From Phenylobacterium hankyongense (GTDB lineage: Bacteria; Pseudomonadota; Alphaproteobacteria; Caulobacterales; Caulobacteraceae), in NCBI RefSeq assembly GCF_003254505.1, contig NZ_QFYP01000001.1, positions 2,402,001 to 2,466,000 of the forward strand: a stretch of DNA of 64,000 nt, in the 5' to 3' direction. The translations under genes were made by a program, and so were the position numbers. Below are positions 38,801 to 49,934 of this stretch, one piece after another (the stretch's first letter is position 1; every line of letters begins with the position of its first letter). The notes below the pieces were generated by a model. That model searched no databases. It was not told where the DNA came from and was given only the letters and a program-made list of their open reading frames with translations.

Positions 38801-40078
38801 TCAGTCGCGGACCGGCGCGGGCCCGGAGATCTGCAGGACGGTGATCTGGTTGCGCTTGCGCTCCAGCACCCGGAACTGGTGCTTGTGGAAGGTGAAGCTC
38901 TGGCCGACCTCGGGAATGCGCTGGGCCTCGTGGATCAGCAGGCCGGCGACCGTCACCGCCTCGTCGTCCGGCAGGTCCCAGTTCATCGCCCGGTTGAGGT
39001 CGCGGATGGTCACCGAGCCGTCGACGATCACCGAGCCCTCGGGCCCGGGGCGGACGCCGGGGACGACCACGTCGTGCTCGTCCTCGATCTCGCCGACGAT
39101 CTCCTCGAGGATATCCTCGAGGGTCACCAGTCCCTGCAGGGCGCCGTACTCGTCCACCACCAGGGAAAAGTGCGTCTGGCGCTTCAGGAAGGCGGCGAGC
39201 TGGTCCTTCAGGCTGGTGGTCTCGGGGATGAACCAGGGCGGGCGGATGATCGACTGCACGTCGAGATCGTCCATCCGGCCGTCCGCGTCGGCCAGCGCCT
39301 GCAACAGGTCCTTGGCGTGCAGGACGCCGACGATGTTCTCCGGCTCGTTGCGATAGATCGGCAGGCGGGTGTGGGCGCTCTCCAGCGCCGCGGCGACGAT
39401 CTCCCGGGGGCTCAGGTCGCCGTCGATCATGGCGATCGCCTTGCGGTGGACCATGACCTCGCTGACGTCCATCTCCGCCAGGTCGAGCACCCCGCCCAGC
39501 ATCCAGCGGTCGCGGGTCTCCACCAGGCCTTCGGAGTGGTGGTATTCCACCGCGCCGCGGATCTCCTCGTGGGCGGCGAGCACGTCCATCTCCATCCCCA
39601 GCCGGACCCCGAACAGGCCGAGGGTTTTCCGGACCACCCACTGGATCGTGTAGATGATCGGCCCGAACAGCCGCACCACCAGCAGGGTCGGGCCGGACAG
39701 GAAGCGCGCCACGTCGTCGGAGCGCAGGATCGCCAGCGTCTTCGGCAGCACCTCGGCGAACACCAGGACCAGCACGGTCATGATCGCCGTGGCCGCGGCC
39801 ACGCCCCAGGCGCCGGGGATGGCCCGGGTCAGCACCTGGGTGGCCAGCGCCGAGGCCAGGATGTTGATCAGGTTGTTGCCCAGCAGCACCGCCCCGATCA
39901 TCGTCTCCTGATCGGTCAGCAGGCGGTTCACCCGCCGGGCGGCGCGGTCGCCCTCCCGCTCCAGCTGGTGCATGCGCGCCCGGCTCGCGCCGGTGAGCGA
40001 GGTCTCGGCGGCGGAGAACAGCGCCGAGATCGCCAGCAGGCCGAAGACGATCGGCGCGAGCGCCAGGATCGCTCCCAT
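38801..40078 (-). CDS. CNNM/CBS-pair transporter-associated protein (HlyC/CorC family)
   Basis: Inner-membrane protein (425 aa) with a CNNM (DUF21) domain of about four helices at 1-140 ('SALFSAAETSLTGASRARM', 'GNNLINILASALATQV', 'FAEVLPKTLAI'), a CBS pair at about 200-330 ('LVVDEYGALQGLVTLEDILEEIVGEI'), and a C-terminal CorC domain. Family members are linked to Mg2+ or Co2+ efflux. The start overlaps the aroB stop by one base (TGATG), so it is co-translated with aroK-aroB. Its role in ion transport is a family-based inference. Confidence 0.92.
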   Translation of the reverse strand: MGAILALAPIVFGLLAISALFSAAETSLTGASRARMHQLEREGDRAARRVNRLLTDQETMIGAVLLGNNLINILASALATQVLTRAIPGAWGVAAATAIMTVLVLVFAEVLPKTLAILRSDDVARFLSGPTLLVVRLFGPIIYTIQWVVRKTLGLFGVRLGMEMDVLAAHEEIRGAVEYHHSEGLVETRDRWMLGGVLDLAEMDVSEVMVHRKAIAMIDGDLSPREIVAAALESAHTRLPIYRNEPENIVGVLHAKDLLQALADADGRMDDLDVQSIIRPPWFIPETTSLKDQLAAFLKRQTHFSLVVDEYGALQGLVTLEDILEEIVGEIEDEHDVVVPGVRPGPEGSVIVDGSVTIRDLNRAMNWDLPDDEAVTVAGLLIHEAQRIPEVGQSFTFHKHQFRVLERKRNQITVLQISGPAPVRD

Positions 40079-41187
40079 CAGGAGGCTCCTTCGGCGATCA
40101 GGAAGTCGGTGACGGCGGCGGCGTCGACCTGCTTGGCCACGAAGGCGTCGCCCAGGGCGCGGGCGAGGATGAAGGTGAGGCGTCCGGCCTCGGCCTTCTT
40201 GTCCTGGCCCATGTGGCGGACCAGCCGCTCGGCGACGAACGGCGCGCCGGTCACCTGGTCCAGCCGGGTCGGCAGGCCGGCGGCGGCGATCGCCGCCTCG
40301 GCGCGGGTGGAATCCTGGGCGGAGCAGAGGCCCTGGGCGGCGGAGAAGCGGAACGCCAGCGCCTGGCCGGCGGCCACCGCCTCGCCGTGCAGCAGCGCCT
40401 CGCCGTAGCCAGTCTCCGACTCCAGGGCGTGGCCGAAGGTGTGGCCGAGGTTCAGCAGCGCGCGGCGGCCCTGCTCCTTCTCGTCTTCGGCGACGATTTC
40501 GGCCTTCATCTCCACGGAACGCGCGACGGCGTGAAGCAGGGCCCCGGGCTCGCGCGCCAGCACCTTGTCGCCATTGGCCTCCAGCCATTCGAAGAAGGCG
40601 AAGTCGCCCAGCAGGCCGTACTTGATCACCTCGGCATAGCCGGCGCGCATCTCGCGGTCGGGCAGGGTGGCCAGCATGTCGAGGTCGGCCAGCACCAGGC
40701 GGGGCTGGTGGAAGGCGCCCACCAGGTTCTTGCCGCGGGCGGTGTCGATCGCCGTCTTGCCGCCGACCGAGGAATCCACCTGGGCCAGCAGGGTGGTGGG
40801 GATCTGCACGAAATCGACCCCGCGCTTGTAGATGGCCGCCGCGAACCCGGCCAGGTCGCCGACCACGCCGCCGCCGAACGCCACCACCACGTCGCCGCGG
40901 TCGAGCTCCAGCGCCAGCAGCCGGTCGATGACCTCGGCCAGGCCCTCGAAGCTCTTGGTCTGCTCGCCGGGGGGAACGACGATCGGGGAGGCGGTGACGC
41001 CGGCGGCGGCCAGCGACGCCGTCAGGGCCGCGCCGTGCAGGCCCCACACGGTGGCGTCGCTGACCACCGCCACGCGTTGGCGGCTCAGGAACGGGGCGAT
41101 GCGGCGGCCCGCCTCGGCGATCAGCCCGGGGCCGATCACCACCTCATAGGCGCGCTCGCCCAGCCCGACGGGAACCTGGCGGCTCAT
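40078..41187 (-). CDS. aroB: 3-dehydroquinate synthase
   Basis: Second enzyme of the shikimate pathway, converting DAHP to 3-dehydroquinate with NAD+ and a metal ion (369 aa). Key motifs include '[20 protein letters not shown]', '[19 protein letters not shown]' and '[12 protein letters not shown]' with metal-binding His. ATG 41187 overlaps the aroK TGA (ATGA). The aroK-aroB pairing is standard in proteobacteria, and coupling to the corC-like gene downstream is common in this lineage. Confidence 0.97.
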   Translation of the reverse strand: MSRQVPVGLGERAYEVVIGPGLIAEAGRRIAPFLSRQRVAVVSDATVWGLHGAALTASLAAAGVTASPIVVPPGEQTKSFEGLAEVIDRLLALELDRGDVVVAFGGGVVGDLAGFAAAIYKRGVDFVQIPTTLLAQVDSSVGGKTAIDTARGKNLVGAFHQPRLVLADLDMLATLPDREMRAGYAEVIKYGLLGDFAFFEWLEANGDKVLAREPGALLHAVARSVEMKAEIVAEDEKEQGRRALLNLGHTFGHALESETGYGEALLHGEAVAAGQALAFRFSAAQGLCSAQDSTRAEAAIAAAGLPTRLDQVTGAPFVAERLVRHMGQDKKAEAGRLTFILARALGDAFVAKQVDAAAVTDFLIAEGAS

Positions 41188-41732
41188 TGCGGCTGCTCCT
41201 GCAGATAGTCGCACAGCGCGCGGATCACCTGGTCGACGGTCACGTGATGGGCCGCGTCGCCGGTTTCGACCATCACGTCGGCCTGGGCGTAGAGGGGATA
41301 GCGGACGTCGGCCTGGGCCCGCAGCACGTCCATGGGCTCCTTGCCGGCCAGCAGCGGACGGGTTTCCTTGCGCCCCACCCGGCGCGCCAGCACGTCGAGG
41401 TCGGTCTTCAGCCAGACCGAAAGCGCCTTGGACTTGATCAGGCTGCGGGTCTCTTCATGCATGAAGGCGCCGCCGCCGGTGGCCAGCACGTGCGGCGGCT
41501 GGTCCAGCAGCCGCGCGATCACCCGCCGCTCACCCTCGCGGAAGGCGGGCTCGCCCAGGTCGGCGAAGATGTCGGCGATCGACCGGCCGGCCGCGGTCTC
41601 GACCTCGGTGTCGGCGTCGCGGAACGGCAGGTCCAGCGCGTTGGCCAGCCTGCGGCCCACGCTCGACTTGCCGACCCCCATGAGGCCCACGAGGGCGATG
41701 GTGCGTCGGCGCAACGGTGCATAGCGGTCCAT
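41184..41732 (-). CDS. aroK: Shikimate kinase
   Basis: Phosphorylates shikimate to shikimate 3-phosphate using ATP (182 aa). The P-loop is 'GLMGVGKSS' (residues 16-24), followed by 'FRDADTEVE' (shikimate-binding Asp), 'FREGERRVI' and 'LATGGGAF', then the lid region 'RKETRPLL'. It is the first gene of aroK-aroB-corC, divergent from the unknown exported protein with a 66-base gap that must hold both promoters. Confidence 0.97.
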   Translation of the reverse strand: MDRYAPLRRRTIALVGLMGVGKSSVGRRLANALDLPFRDADTEVETAAGRSIADIFADLGEPAFREGERRVIARLLDQPPHVLATGGGAFMHEETRSLIKSKALSVWLKTDLDVLARRVGRKETRPLLAGKEPMDVLRAQADVRYPLYAQADVMVETGDAAHHVTVDQVIRALCDYLQEQPQ

Positions 41733-41798
41733 GAACGGCGCAGGCTTACACGAGCCCGCGCCCTCGCGCCAACATCTGCGGTTGCGTATGCTCAGGCC

Positions 41799-43004
41799 AT
41801 GTCACGCTTCCCTGCCTTCGTCGCCGCCCTGGCGCTGTTCGCCATCCCCGCCGCTGCGGGCGCCCAGGCCGTCGAGGTGACGCCGCTGGCCGCGCCCGAC
41901 GCCTTCACCACCGCCGGGCGGAACACCGGCCTGCCGCCGACGCTCTGGCAGGGCGCCTCGCTGGCGACCGCGCAGACCGTCCTGCCGCTGCTGGCGCACA
42001 AACCGCTGTCGCCGGCCGCCGCCGCGCTCGCCCGGCGGGTCCTGGCCACCGGCGCGCCGGGCCCCAAGGGCGCGGGCGCCGACCCCGCGCTGGCCGCCGC
42101 CCGCGCCGACGCGCTGATCGCGCTCGGCGACCCCAAGGCCGCCGCCGCCATCCTCGCCCGGGCGCCTGGCCTGGACCGCAGCGCCGAGCTTTCCCGCGCC
42201 GCCGCGGAGAGCGCCCTGCTGGCCGGCGACGACGCCCGCGCCTGCGCAGCGGAGGAAGCCCTCACCGTCGGCCGCGACGACGTCTACTGGCTGCGGCTGC
42301 GCACCTACTGCCAGGCGATCGGCGGCCATGCCGACCAGGCGCAGCTGACCTTCGAACTCGCCCAGGCGCAGGCCAAGGACCCGGTGTTCGCGCGGCTCAT
42401 GGCGGCCAAGCTGGCCGGCGCGGGCAGTCCCGGCGCCGCCTCGCTGCGCAACGGGCTCGACTACGCCCTGTCGCGCAGTCTCGGGCTCGACCTCGCCGCC
42501 GCCAAGCCTGCGCCCGCGGTGGCCGCAGCCCTGGCCGTTGCGGACCCGGCCGAACCCGCCTGGCCGTCCCCGCCCGGCGACGACGACCTGTCGGCCACGG
42601 TCCGGGCGCTCATCGCCGGCCAGGCGCCGGCCGCCGGCGTCGTGGATCGCCTGCTCGACGCCGCGGCCCATGCGGACGCCAAAGCCAGGCCGAGGGCCGA
42701 GGCCGTGGCCCTGCTGACCGCGGCCCTGGTCGGCGTGCCGGGGACGGAGGCGCGGAGCCGGATCGCCGCCCTGTCGGTCCCGGACGGCAAGGCGCCCGCC
42801 GGCCGCAATTTCGCGCTTGAGGCCGCGGCGCAGGAGAAACAGATGGGCGAGACGGCCCTGCTGGCGCTGTGGACCTGCGCCGACGCCGGCGCCGCGGGAC
42901 CCGCGGTCGGCGATCGCGCGCGCCTCGTCGGCGCCTTGCGCGCCGCCGGCCTGGAGGCCGACGCCCGCGCCTTCGCGGTCGAAGGCCTGCTGGCGTTGAA
43001 ATGA
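41799..43004 (+). CDS. Exported Ala-rich protein of unknown function
   Basis: Unrecognised protein (401 aa). A signal peptide is clear ('MSRFPAFVAALALFAIPAAAGAQA', cleavage after AGA or AQA). The mature part is very Ala-rich and helical; 'AADALIALGDPKAAAAILARAPGL' and 'CAAEEALTVGRDDVYWLRLRTYC' have the rhythm of TPR-like helical hairpins. Its stop overlaps the xerD start (ATGA), so the two are translated together. I know of no function; the coupling with xerD may only be positional. Confidence 0.82.
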   Translation: MSRFPAFVAALALFAIPAAAGAQAVEVTPLAAPDAFTTAGRNTGLPPTLWQGASLATAQTVLPLLAHKPLSPAAAALARRVLATGAPGPKGAGADPALAAARADALIALGDPKAAAAILARAPGLDRSAELSRAAAESALLAGDDARACAAEEALTVGRDDVYWLRLRTYCQAIGGHADQAQLTFELAQAQAKDPVFARLMAAKLAGAGSPGAASLRNGLDYALSRSLGLDLAAAKPAPAVAAALAVADPAEPAWPSPPGDDDLSATVRALIAGQAPAAGVVDRLLDAAAHADAKARPRAEAVALLTAALVGVPGTEARSRIAALSVPDGKAPAGRNFALEAAAQEKQMGETALLALWTCADAGAAGPAVGDRARLVGALRAAGLEADARAFAVEGLLALK

Positions 43005-43918
43005 GCGGCCAGGGCGCCGCCTGGGCCGAGGCTTTCCTGGAGATGATGTCCGTCGAGCGGGCGGCGGCGAAGAACACGCTGACCGCCTACGCCCGCGACC
43101 TCGGCGACGCCGCCGCCTTCCTGGCCGCCCGCGGCCGCGATCTCGCTGACGCCGCGGCGGAGGACGTGGAAGCCTATTTCGCCGCCCTCGGCGCCCGCGG
43201 CCTGTCTCCCGCGACGGCGGCGCGGCGGCGCGCGGCGGTGCGGCAGTTCTACCGCTTCGTGCTCGGGGAGGGCTGGCGCAAGGACGATCCGGTCCGCCGG
43301 GTGGAGGCGCCGAAGAAGGGCCGCGCGCTGCCGAACGTCCTCAGCCGCGAGGAGATGAACCGGCTGATCGCCGCGGCCGGCGCCAAGGACGGCGCGCAGG
43401 GGCTGCGGCTCGGCTGCATGGTGGAGCTGGCCTACGCCTCCGGCCTGCGGATTTCGGAGCTCACCGGGCTGACGCTGGCGGTCCTGGCCCGCGATCCCGC
43501 CTATCTGATCGTCAAGGGCAAGGGCGGCAAGGAGCGGCTGGCGCCCCTCAACGAGGCGTCCCGCGCGGCGGTGAAGGCCTATCTGGAGGTCCGGCCGGGC
43601 TTCCTGCCCAAGGGCGACAAGGCCAACCCCTGGCTGTTCCCGTCGCGCGGCAAGGGCGGCCGGCTGACGCCGCGCCGCTTCGCGCAGCTGCTCGACGAGG
43701 CGGCGGCCGACGCCGGCATCGATCCGGCGCGGGTGAGCCCTCACGTGCTGCGCCACGCCTTCGCCACCCACCTGCTGGAAGGCGGCGCCGACCTGCGGGT
43801 GGTGCAGACCCTGCTGGGCCACGCCGACATCGCCACCACCCAGATCTACACCCACGTGGCCGGCGACCGCCTGCGAGAGGTGGTGCAGAACCGCCATCCG
43901 CTGTCGAAGAAGCGCTGA
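43001..43918 (+). CDS. xerD: Tyrosine recombinase XerD
   Basis: Site-specific recombinase that, with XerC, resolves chromosome dimers at dif (305 aa). The N-terminal SAM-like core-binding domain spans 5-90. The catalytic set is complete: Arg150 ('SGLRISEL'), Lys near 174 ('KGKGGKERL'), His248 and Arg251 ('HVLRHAF'), His274 ('LLGHADI'), Tyr283 ('QIYTH'). Length and context (near aroK and accA) fit the housekeeping XerD rather than a phage or integron integrase. Confidence 0.94.
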   Translation: MSGQGAAWAEAFLEMMSVERAAAKNTLTAYARDLGDAAAFLAARGRDLADAAAEDVEAYFAALGARGLSPATAARRRAAVRQFYRFVLGEGWRKDDPVRRVEAPKKGRALPNVLSREEMNRLIAAAGAKDGAQGLRLGCMVELAYASGLRISELTGLTLAVLARDPAYLIVKGKGGKERLAPLNEASRAAVKAYLEVRPGFLPKGDKANPWLFPSRGKGGRLTPRRFAQLLDEAAADAGIDPARVSPHVLRHAFATHLLEGGADLRVVQTLLGHADIATTQIYTHVAGDRLREVVQNRHPLSKKR

Positions 43919-43924
43919 GGGGCA

Positions 43925-43955
43925 AAAAAGAAGCCGCGCCCGGGGGCGCGGCTTC
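43925..43955. terminator. Bidirectional terminator between xerD and the glycine-zipper gene
   Basis: An 11-bp stem (GAAGCCGCGCC / GGCGCGGCTTC) with a 4-base loop is preceded by AAAAAA, so minus-strand transcripts end in TTTTTT. It lies 12 bases after xerD and 24 bases after the convergent gene, serving both. Confidence 0.9.
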
Positions 43956-43978
43956 CTCGATCAGGTTCTCAGGTCGGA

Positions 43979-44749
43979 TCAGCCGGTGAAACGATACCGG
44001 CCGTCCGCATCCGGGCAGACCCGGACGTAGCGGTAGTCGCGGCCGTCGGCGTCGACCGGGGCCGGGGCCAGGCGGCACCGCTGACGCGCATAGTAGCTGT
44101 AGCGGCCTGAGCCGTAGCCGGACGCCTCGCGATACGGGATCGTGTCGTTGTAGGCGATGTAGGGCCCGCGGGCGTCGCACTTGTACTTGTCGTTGGCATG
44201 GCCCACGGCCGCGCCGATGCCGGCGCCCACGACGCCGCCGAGGACTGCGCCCTCGGTGCGGACGCCTCGGCCCGCGACGTTGGAGCCCAGGGCCGCGCCG
44301 GCCAGGGCGCCGATCAGGCCGGCGGTCACGGCCGAGTTGTTGTTCGGCCGGCAGCCGGCGCCATTGGTGTAGGCGGTGTCGCGGCCGTAGTAGCCGGCGG
44401 CGGGGGCGTCATAGGGTCCCCAGCGCGTGGTGTCCCACACCGGCTGCGGACCATAGGCGCGGACGTAGGCGCCGTAGCCGTAGCGGGCGTCGTAGTCGGC
44501 GCGGGCCCGTTCCCAATCGGCGCGGCGGCGATCGTAGTCGCGGCGGGCTGCGTCATAGTCGCCGCGGTTGGCCTCATAGGCCGCCCGGTCGTTCTGGTAG
44601 CGGTCCATGTCACGCTGGTATTGCTGGGTCGGCTGGTATTCCGGACTCGGCTGGTATTGCGGACCCGGCTGGTAGTACTGGGCGAAAGCCGGCGCGGCGG
44701 TGGCGAGCGCCAGCGTCGAGGCTAGGGCGATCTTCAGGGGGGCGTTCAT
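43979..44749 (-). CDS. Glycine-zipper (2TM/YMGG-like) exported protein
   Basis: Exported envelope protein (256 aa). Signal peptide 1-23 ('LATAAPAFA-QYY'), then a Gln/Tyr/Pro repeat region ('YQPGPQYQPSPEYQPTQQY'), a highly charged Asp/Arg/Tyr stretch (about 45-90), and a glycine zipper around 145-185 ('AGLIGALAGAALGSNVAG', 'VLGGVVGAGIGAAVGHAND'). Such proteins may insert in or strengthen the outer membrane. Start ATG 44749 has GGAG upstream. The function is unproven. Confidence 0.85.
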   Translation of the reverse strand: MNAPLKIALASTLALATAAPAFAQYYQPGPQYQPSPEYQPTQQYQRDMDRYQNDRAAYEANRGDYDAARRDYDRRRADWERARADYDARYGYGAYVRAYGPQPVWDTTRWGPYDAPAAGYYGRDTAYTNGAGCRPNNNSAVTAGLIGALAGAALGSNVAGRGVRTEGAVLGGVVGAGIGAAVGHANDKYKCDARGPYIAYNDTIPYREASGYGSGRYSYYARQRCRLAPAPVDADGRDYRYVRVCPDADGRYRFTG

Positions 44750-44962
44750 AGAAATTGCTCCGTTTCTCCTCGGACACGCGGGCGCCCGTGTCTCGGCGGA
44801 ACCGCGCATCATCACGAAGACGCGCCGGCTTGCCTCCGGTCCCCCGAACGGAAACGGGCCCGGCTCGACCTCGCGCTAACAAACGTCAATCGACGTTCTG
44901 TAGTTGCACCTGGGAGGAGTGAGGTGTTCGCCGCTCTTGTGAGCTTGAGCCTTCGCGCCTAA

Positions 44963-47029
<2,067 letters not shown>

Positions 47030-47038
47030 GGGGCAGGA

Positions 47039-48049
47039 TCAGCTCAGGCGGCTTAGGACCTCGCCGAGCGATTCGACGGCGTCCGGGGTGGTCGCCCAGG
47101 AGCACATGAAGCGGACCGAACCGTCGAGGAACCGGTAGACGAACCAGCCCTCGGCGTGCAGGCGCGCCAGGGTGACGTCGTCCATGTCGACGAAGACGCC
47201 GTTGGCCTCCACCGGGTGGCTTACCGGGAACGGCATGAGCTCTGCGAGCTTGCGGGCCATGGCGTTGGCGTGGGCGGCATGGCGGACGAAGGCGCCGGCG
47301 CCGAGCATGCCGATGAACGGGGCCGCGTAGAACCGGCCTTTGGAGGGCAGCTGGCCGGCCTGCTTCAGGCGGGCGTCGAACCGGCGGGCCAGCGCGCGGT
47401 CGAAGATCACCACCGCCTCGGTGGGCGGCATGCCGGCCTTGGTGCCGCCGACCACCAGCAGGTCGACGCCCAGGGTCTTGATGGCCTTCAGGTCGAAACC
47501 GGCCGCCGCGGCATTGGCCAACCGGGCGCCGTCCAGGTGGACGCCATAGCCCCTGGCCTTCACCGGCGCGATCAGCGCCTCCAGCGCCCCGGCGCTATAG
47601 AGCGTGCCGTACTCGGTGGTGTTGGTCAGCGACAGGGCGGCCGCGGACTGGCGGTGGGAGAAGTCCGGAACGGCCAGCGCCGCCTCCAGCGCGGCGGGCT
47701 CGATCCGCCCGGAGGCGCCCGGCAGCCGGATCAGCCCCAGGCCCTGGCCGAAGAAGCCCGGCGCCCCCGTCTCGTCGGTGCAAACGTGGGCGTGCTCATG
47801 GGCCAGCACCGCCTCGAACGGCCGGCAGAGCGCCGCCAGCGAAAGCGCGTTGGCCGCCGTGCCGGAGGCCACGAACCGCACCTCCGCGTCGGCGTCGAGC
47901 AACTCGCGGACCAGGTCGGCGGCGTGCGCGGTGACCGGATCTGTCCCATAGCCGGAGGTGAAGCCGGTGTTGGCGGCGACCAGCGCTTCGAGCGCTTCGG
48001 GCGCGGCGGGGGCGGTGTTGTCGGAGGCGAAATCGTAGCGTGACGTCAT
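47039..48049 (-). CDS. ltaE: Low-specificity L-threonine aldolase
   Basis: PLP enzyme cleaving threonine or allo-threonine to glycine and acetaldehyde (336 aa). Fold-type I signatures include 'YDFASDNTAPA', 'SGYGTDPVT', 'VHLDGARLANA' (PLP-binding Asp) and the Schiff-base Lys near 203 in 'GGTKAGM'. Its ATG overlaps the stop of the upstream epoxide hydrolase gene (ATGA), forming an operon with it. Gene symbol is by family. Confidence 0.9.
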   Translation of the reverse strand: MTSRYDFASDNTAPAAPEALEALVAANTGFTSGYGTDPVTAHAADLVRELLDADAEVRFVASGTAANALSLAALCRPFEAVLAHEHAHVCTDETGAPGFFGQGLGLIRLPGASGRIEPAALEAALAVPDFSHRQSAAALSLTNTTEYGTLYSAGALEALIAPVKARGYGVHLDGARLANAAAAGFDLKAIKTLGVDLLVVGGTKAGMPPTEAVVIFDRALARRFDARLKQAGQLPSKGRFYAAPFIGMLGAGAFVRHAAHANAMARKLAELMPFPVSHPVEANGVFVDMDDVTLARLHAEGWFVYRFLDGSVRFMCSWATTPDAVESLGEVLSRLS

Positions 48050-49197
48050 CCCGCGTCTTTAGCCCAAGCGCGCACCTCGTCCACGAAGAGATCCGGCTCC
48101 TCCATCGCCGCGAAATGCCCGCCCCGCGGCATCTCCGTCCAACGGGCGATGTTGTAGGCGCGCTCCGCCCAGGATCGCGGCGGGGCCATGTAGAGTGGCT
48201 CGCCGGGGAAGTTGGCGAAGGCGGTCGGCGTCTCGCAGCGCTCGCCCTCCTTGAAGGCCACGCCGCCCTCTTCGAGCAGGCCGCGATAGTACCAGGCCCC
48301 GGTGGTGAAGGCGCCGGTCATCACGTAGATCATGATGTTGGTGAGCAGCCGGTCCTTCGGATAGGCCTCGTCCATCGACTTGGCGCGCAGGTCCGACCAG
48401 TCGTGGAACCGCTCGGCGATCCAGGCCGCCTGGCCGACCGGATTGCCGGCCCCCAGCCAGGCCAGCGACTGCGGCTTCGACGCCTGCAGGCGGAAGTAGG
48501 CCCCCAGAACGTCCATCATGCCCTGCTGGCGCCGGATCCAGGCGACCTCCGCCTCGTCCTGCGGGCTGCCGAAGGGCCGAAAGCCGATCATGTTCAGATG
48601 GATGGCGCGGGCGTGCGCGCCGTGGTCATGCCCGAGCCACGAGGTCACCAGGCCGCCCCAGTCGCCGCCCTGCGCCAGGTAGCGGTCGTAGCCGAGCACC
48701 TGCGTCATCAGGGTGTTGAACAGCCGCGCGGTGGTCCGCTGGCCGATTGGACGCGTCGGCTTCGACGAGAAGCCGAAGCCGGGCAGGGACGGGATCACCA
48801 GGTCGAAGGCGTCGGCGGCCTGGCCGCCGAACCGGCTGGGGAAGGCCAGCTTCTCGATCGCCTGCCAGAATTCGTAGTGCGAGCCTGGCCAGCCGTGGGT
48901 GACGATCAGCGGCCGCCGGCCGCCGGCCTCGCCGATCACGTGCACGAAGTGCAGGTCGAAGTCCTCGACGCGGGCCGTGAACTGCGGGAACCGGTTGAGG
49001 TCGGCCACCGCGGCGCCCCAGTCGTAGCCGTCTGTCCAGTGGGCGCAGAGCGCCTTCAGATAGCTCGCGTCGCAACCATAGGCCCAACCGTCGGCGACGT
49101 CCGGCGCCGGCGGCCACGGGTAGGAGCGGACGCGATCCAGCACCGCCTCGACCTCGGCGGCGTCCCAGCTCACCTCGAACGGAATGATCTCGCTCAT
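48046..49197 (-). CDS. Epoxide hydrolase (alpha/beta fold, EHN domain)
   Basis: Probable epoxide hydrolase (383 aa). It has the N-terminal EHN domain ('IIPFEVSWDAAEVEAVLDRV') followed by the alpha/beta core. Oxyanion-hole motif 'HGWPGSHYEFW', nucleophile Asp near 179 in 'QGGDWGG', and base His in 'PRGGHFAAMEEP' are all readable, as are lid tyrosines ('MIYVMTGAF'). ATG 49197 has GGGGAG upstream. A TetR gene lies 49 bases upstream and may control it. It is part of a tetR-hydrolase-ltaE unit. Confidence 0.92.
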   Translation of the reverse strand: MSEIIPFEVSWDAAEVEAVLDRVRSYPWPPAPDVADGWAYGCDASYLKALCAHWTDGYDWGAAVADLNRFPQFTARVEDFDLHFVHVIGEAGGRRPLIVTHGWPGSHYEFWQAIEKLAFPSRFGGQAADAFDLVIPSLPGFGFSSKPTRPIGQRTTARLFNTLMTQVLGYDRYLAQGGDWGGLVTSWLGHDHGAHARAIHLNMIGFRPFGSPQDEAEVAWIRRQQGMMDVLGAYFRLQASKPQSLAWLGAGNPVGQAAWIAERFHDWSDLRAKSMDEAYPKDRLLTNIMIYVMTGAFTTGAWYYRGLLEEGGVAFKEGERCETPTAFANFPGEPLYMAPPRSWAERAYNIARWTEMPRGGHFAAMEEPDLFVDEVRAWAKDAG

Positions 49198-49246
49198 CTT
49201 GGCTCCCCGATACTGGCAGAGCCTGCGGCGCTTGCCGCCGCGGCCG

Positions 49247-49846
49247 TCAACCCCCCGACGCGAGGCCCCGCGCAAGGGTGGTGTTGATCATGTGGTGCAG
49301 CGACCGCGCCGCGCCGTGCGGCAGCTTTCCCGCCAGCTCCAGCACGATCGCGCCATGCGCTGCAGCCCAGAACATCGCGCCGATCTGCACCGGGTCGCCG
49401 GTCATCACCCCTTCGGCGGCCAGGTCCTTCACCCAGGCGCTCATGGTCTCGCGGGCGCGCAGGCCGGCGCGGACCAGCTCCGGATAGTCCTTCTCGTGCG
49501 GCTGGTTCAGGTCGAACATGAGCTTGTAGGTGTGCGGATGCTCGAACGCGAAATCGATGTAGGCCTCGCCGACGGCGGCGCCCTTGGCCCGTCCGCCCGT
49601 CGCCGACGCCCTGGCGGTCTCGAGCGACTCTGCAAAGCGGTCGAAGCCGTTGGCGCGCACCGCCGCCAGGATGTCGTCCTTGTCCTTGAAATAGCGGTAG
49701 GGCGTCATCGGCGAGACGCCCAGCTCGGACGCCAGCTGTCGCATGGTCACCGCGTCGGGCCCCTTTTCGGCGAACAATCGCTCCGCCGCCTCGCACAGGC
49801 GCTCACGGAAATCGGCGACGTCGGAATCAGAAAGGACGCGGGGCAT
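49247..49846 (-). CDS. TetR-family transcriptional regulator
   Basis: Repressor-type regulator (199 aa). Helix-turn-helix at about 20-65 ('AVTMRQLASELGVSPMTPYRYFKDKDDIL'). The C-terminal domain, with 'AAAHGAIVLELAGKL', matches the WHG-type TetR C-terminus. It is divergent from the carotenoid oxygenase gene across an 88-base gap with a palindrome, and upstream of the epoxide hydrolase and ltaE genes on its own strand. It likely controls one or both sides. The inducer is unknown. Confidence 0.92.
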   Translation of the reverse strand: MPRVLSDSDVADFRERLCEAAERLFAEKGPDAVTMRQLASELGVSPMTPYRYFKDKDDILAAVRANGFDRFAESLETARASATGGRAKGAAVGEAYIDFAFEHPHTYKLMFDLNQPHEKDYPELVRAGLRARETMSAWVKDLAAEGVMTGDPVQIGAMFWAAAHGAIVLELAGKLPHGAARSLHHMINTTLARGLASGG

Positions 49847-49904
49847 GGCAGCTCGTACGCGGAAAAGAAGGACCTTGCCATTCGTTACATCTTACGCAAT
49901 AAAT

Positions 49905-49915
49905 TTACATTGTAA
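49905..49915. promoter_or_regulatory. Candidate TetR operator in the divergent gap
   Basis: An 11-base inverted repeat TTACA-T-TGTAA sits in A/T-rich sequence 20 bases before the oxygenase start and 59 bases from the tetR start. A related TTACAT lies at 49885-49890. The position suits repression of the oxygenase and tetR promoters. Confidence 0.5.
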
Positions 49916-49934
49916 TTCTCTATGGAGAAGCGAC

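Noticed and set aside
43001..43918. Tyrosine recombinase as a sign of a mobile island
   Set aside because: Sequence and context match housekeeping XerD; no att-like repeats or phage genes adjoin it.
49743..49934. N-terminal extension of the carotenoid oxygenase into the tetR gene
   Set aside because: ATG 49935 has a clear GGAGAAG site, and the extension is antisense to tetR and its promoter gap.
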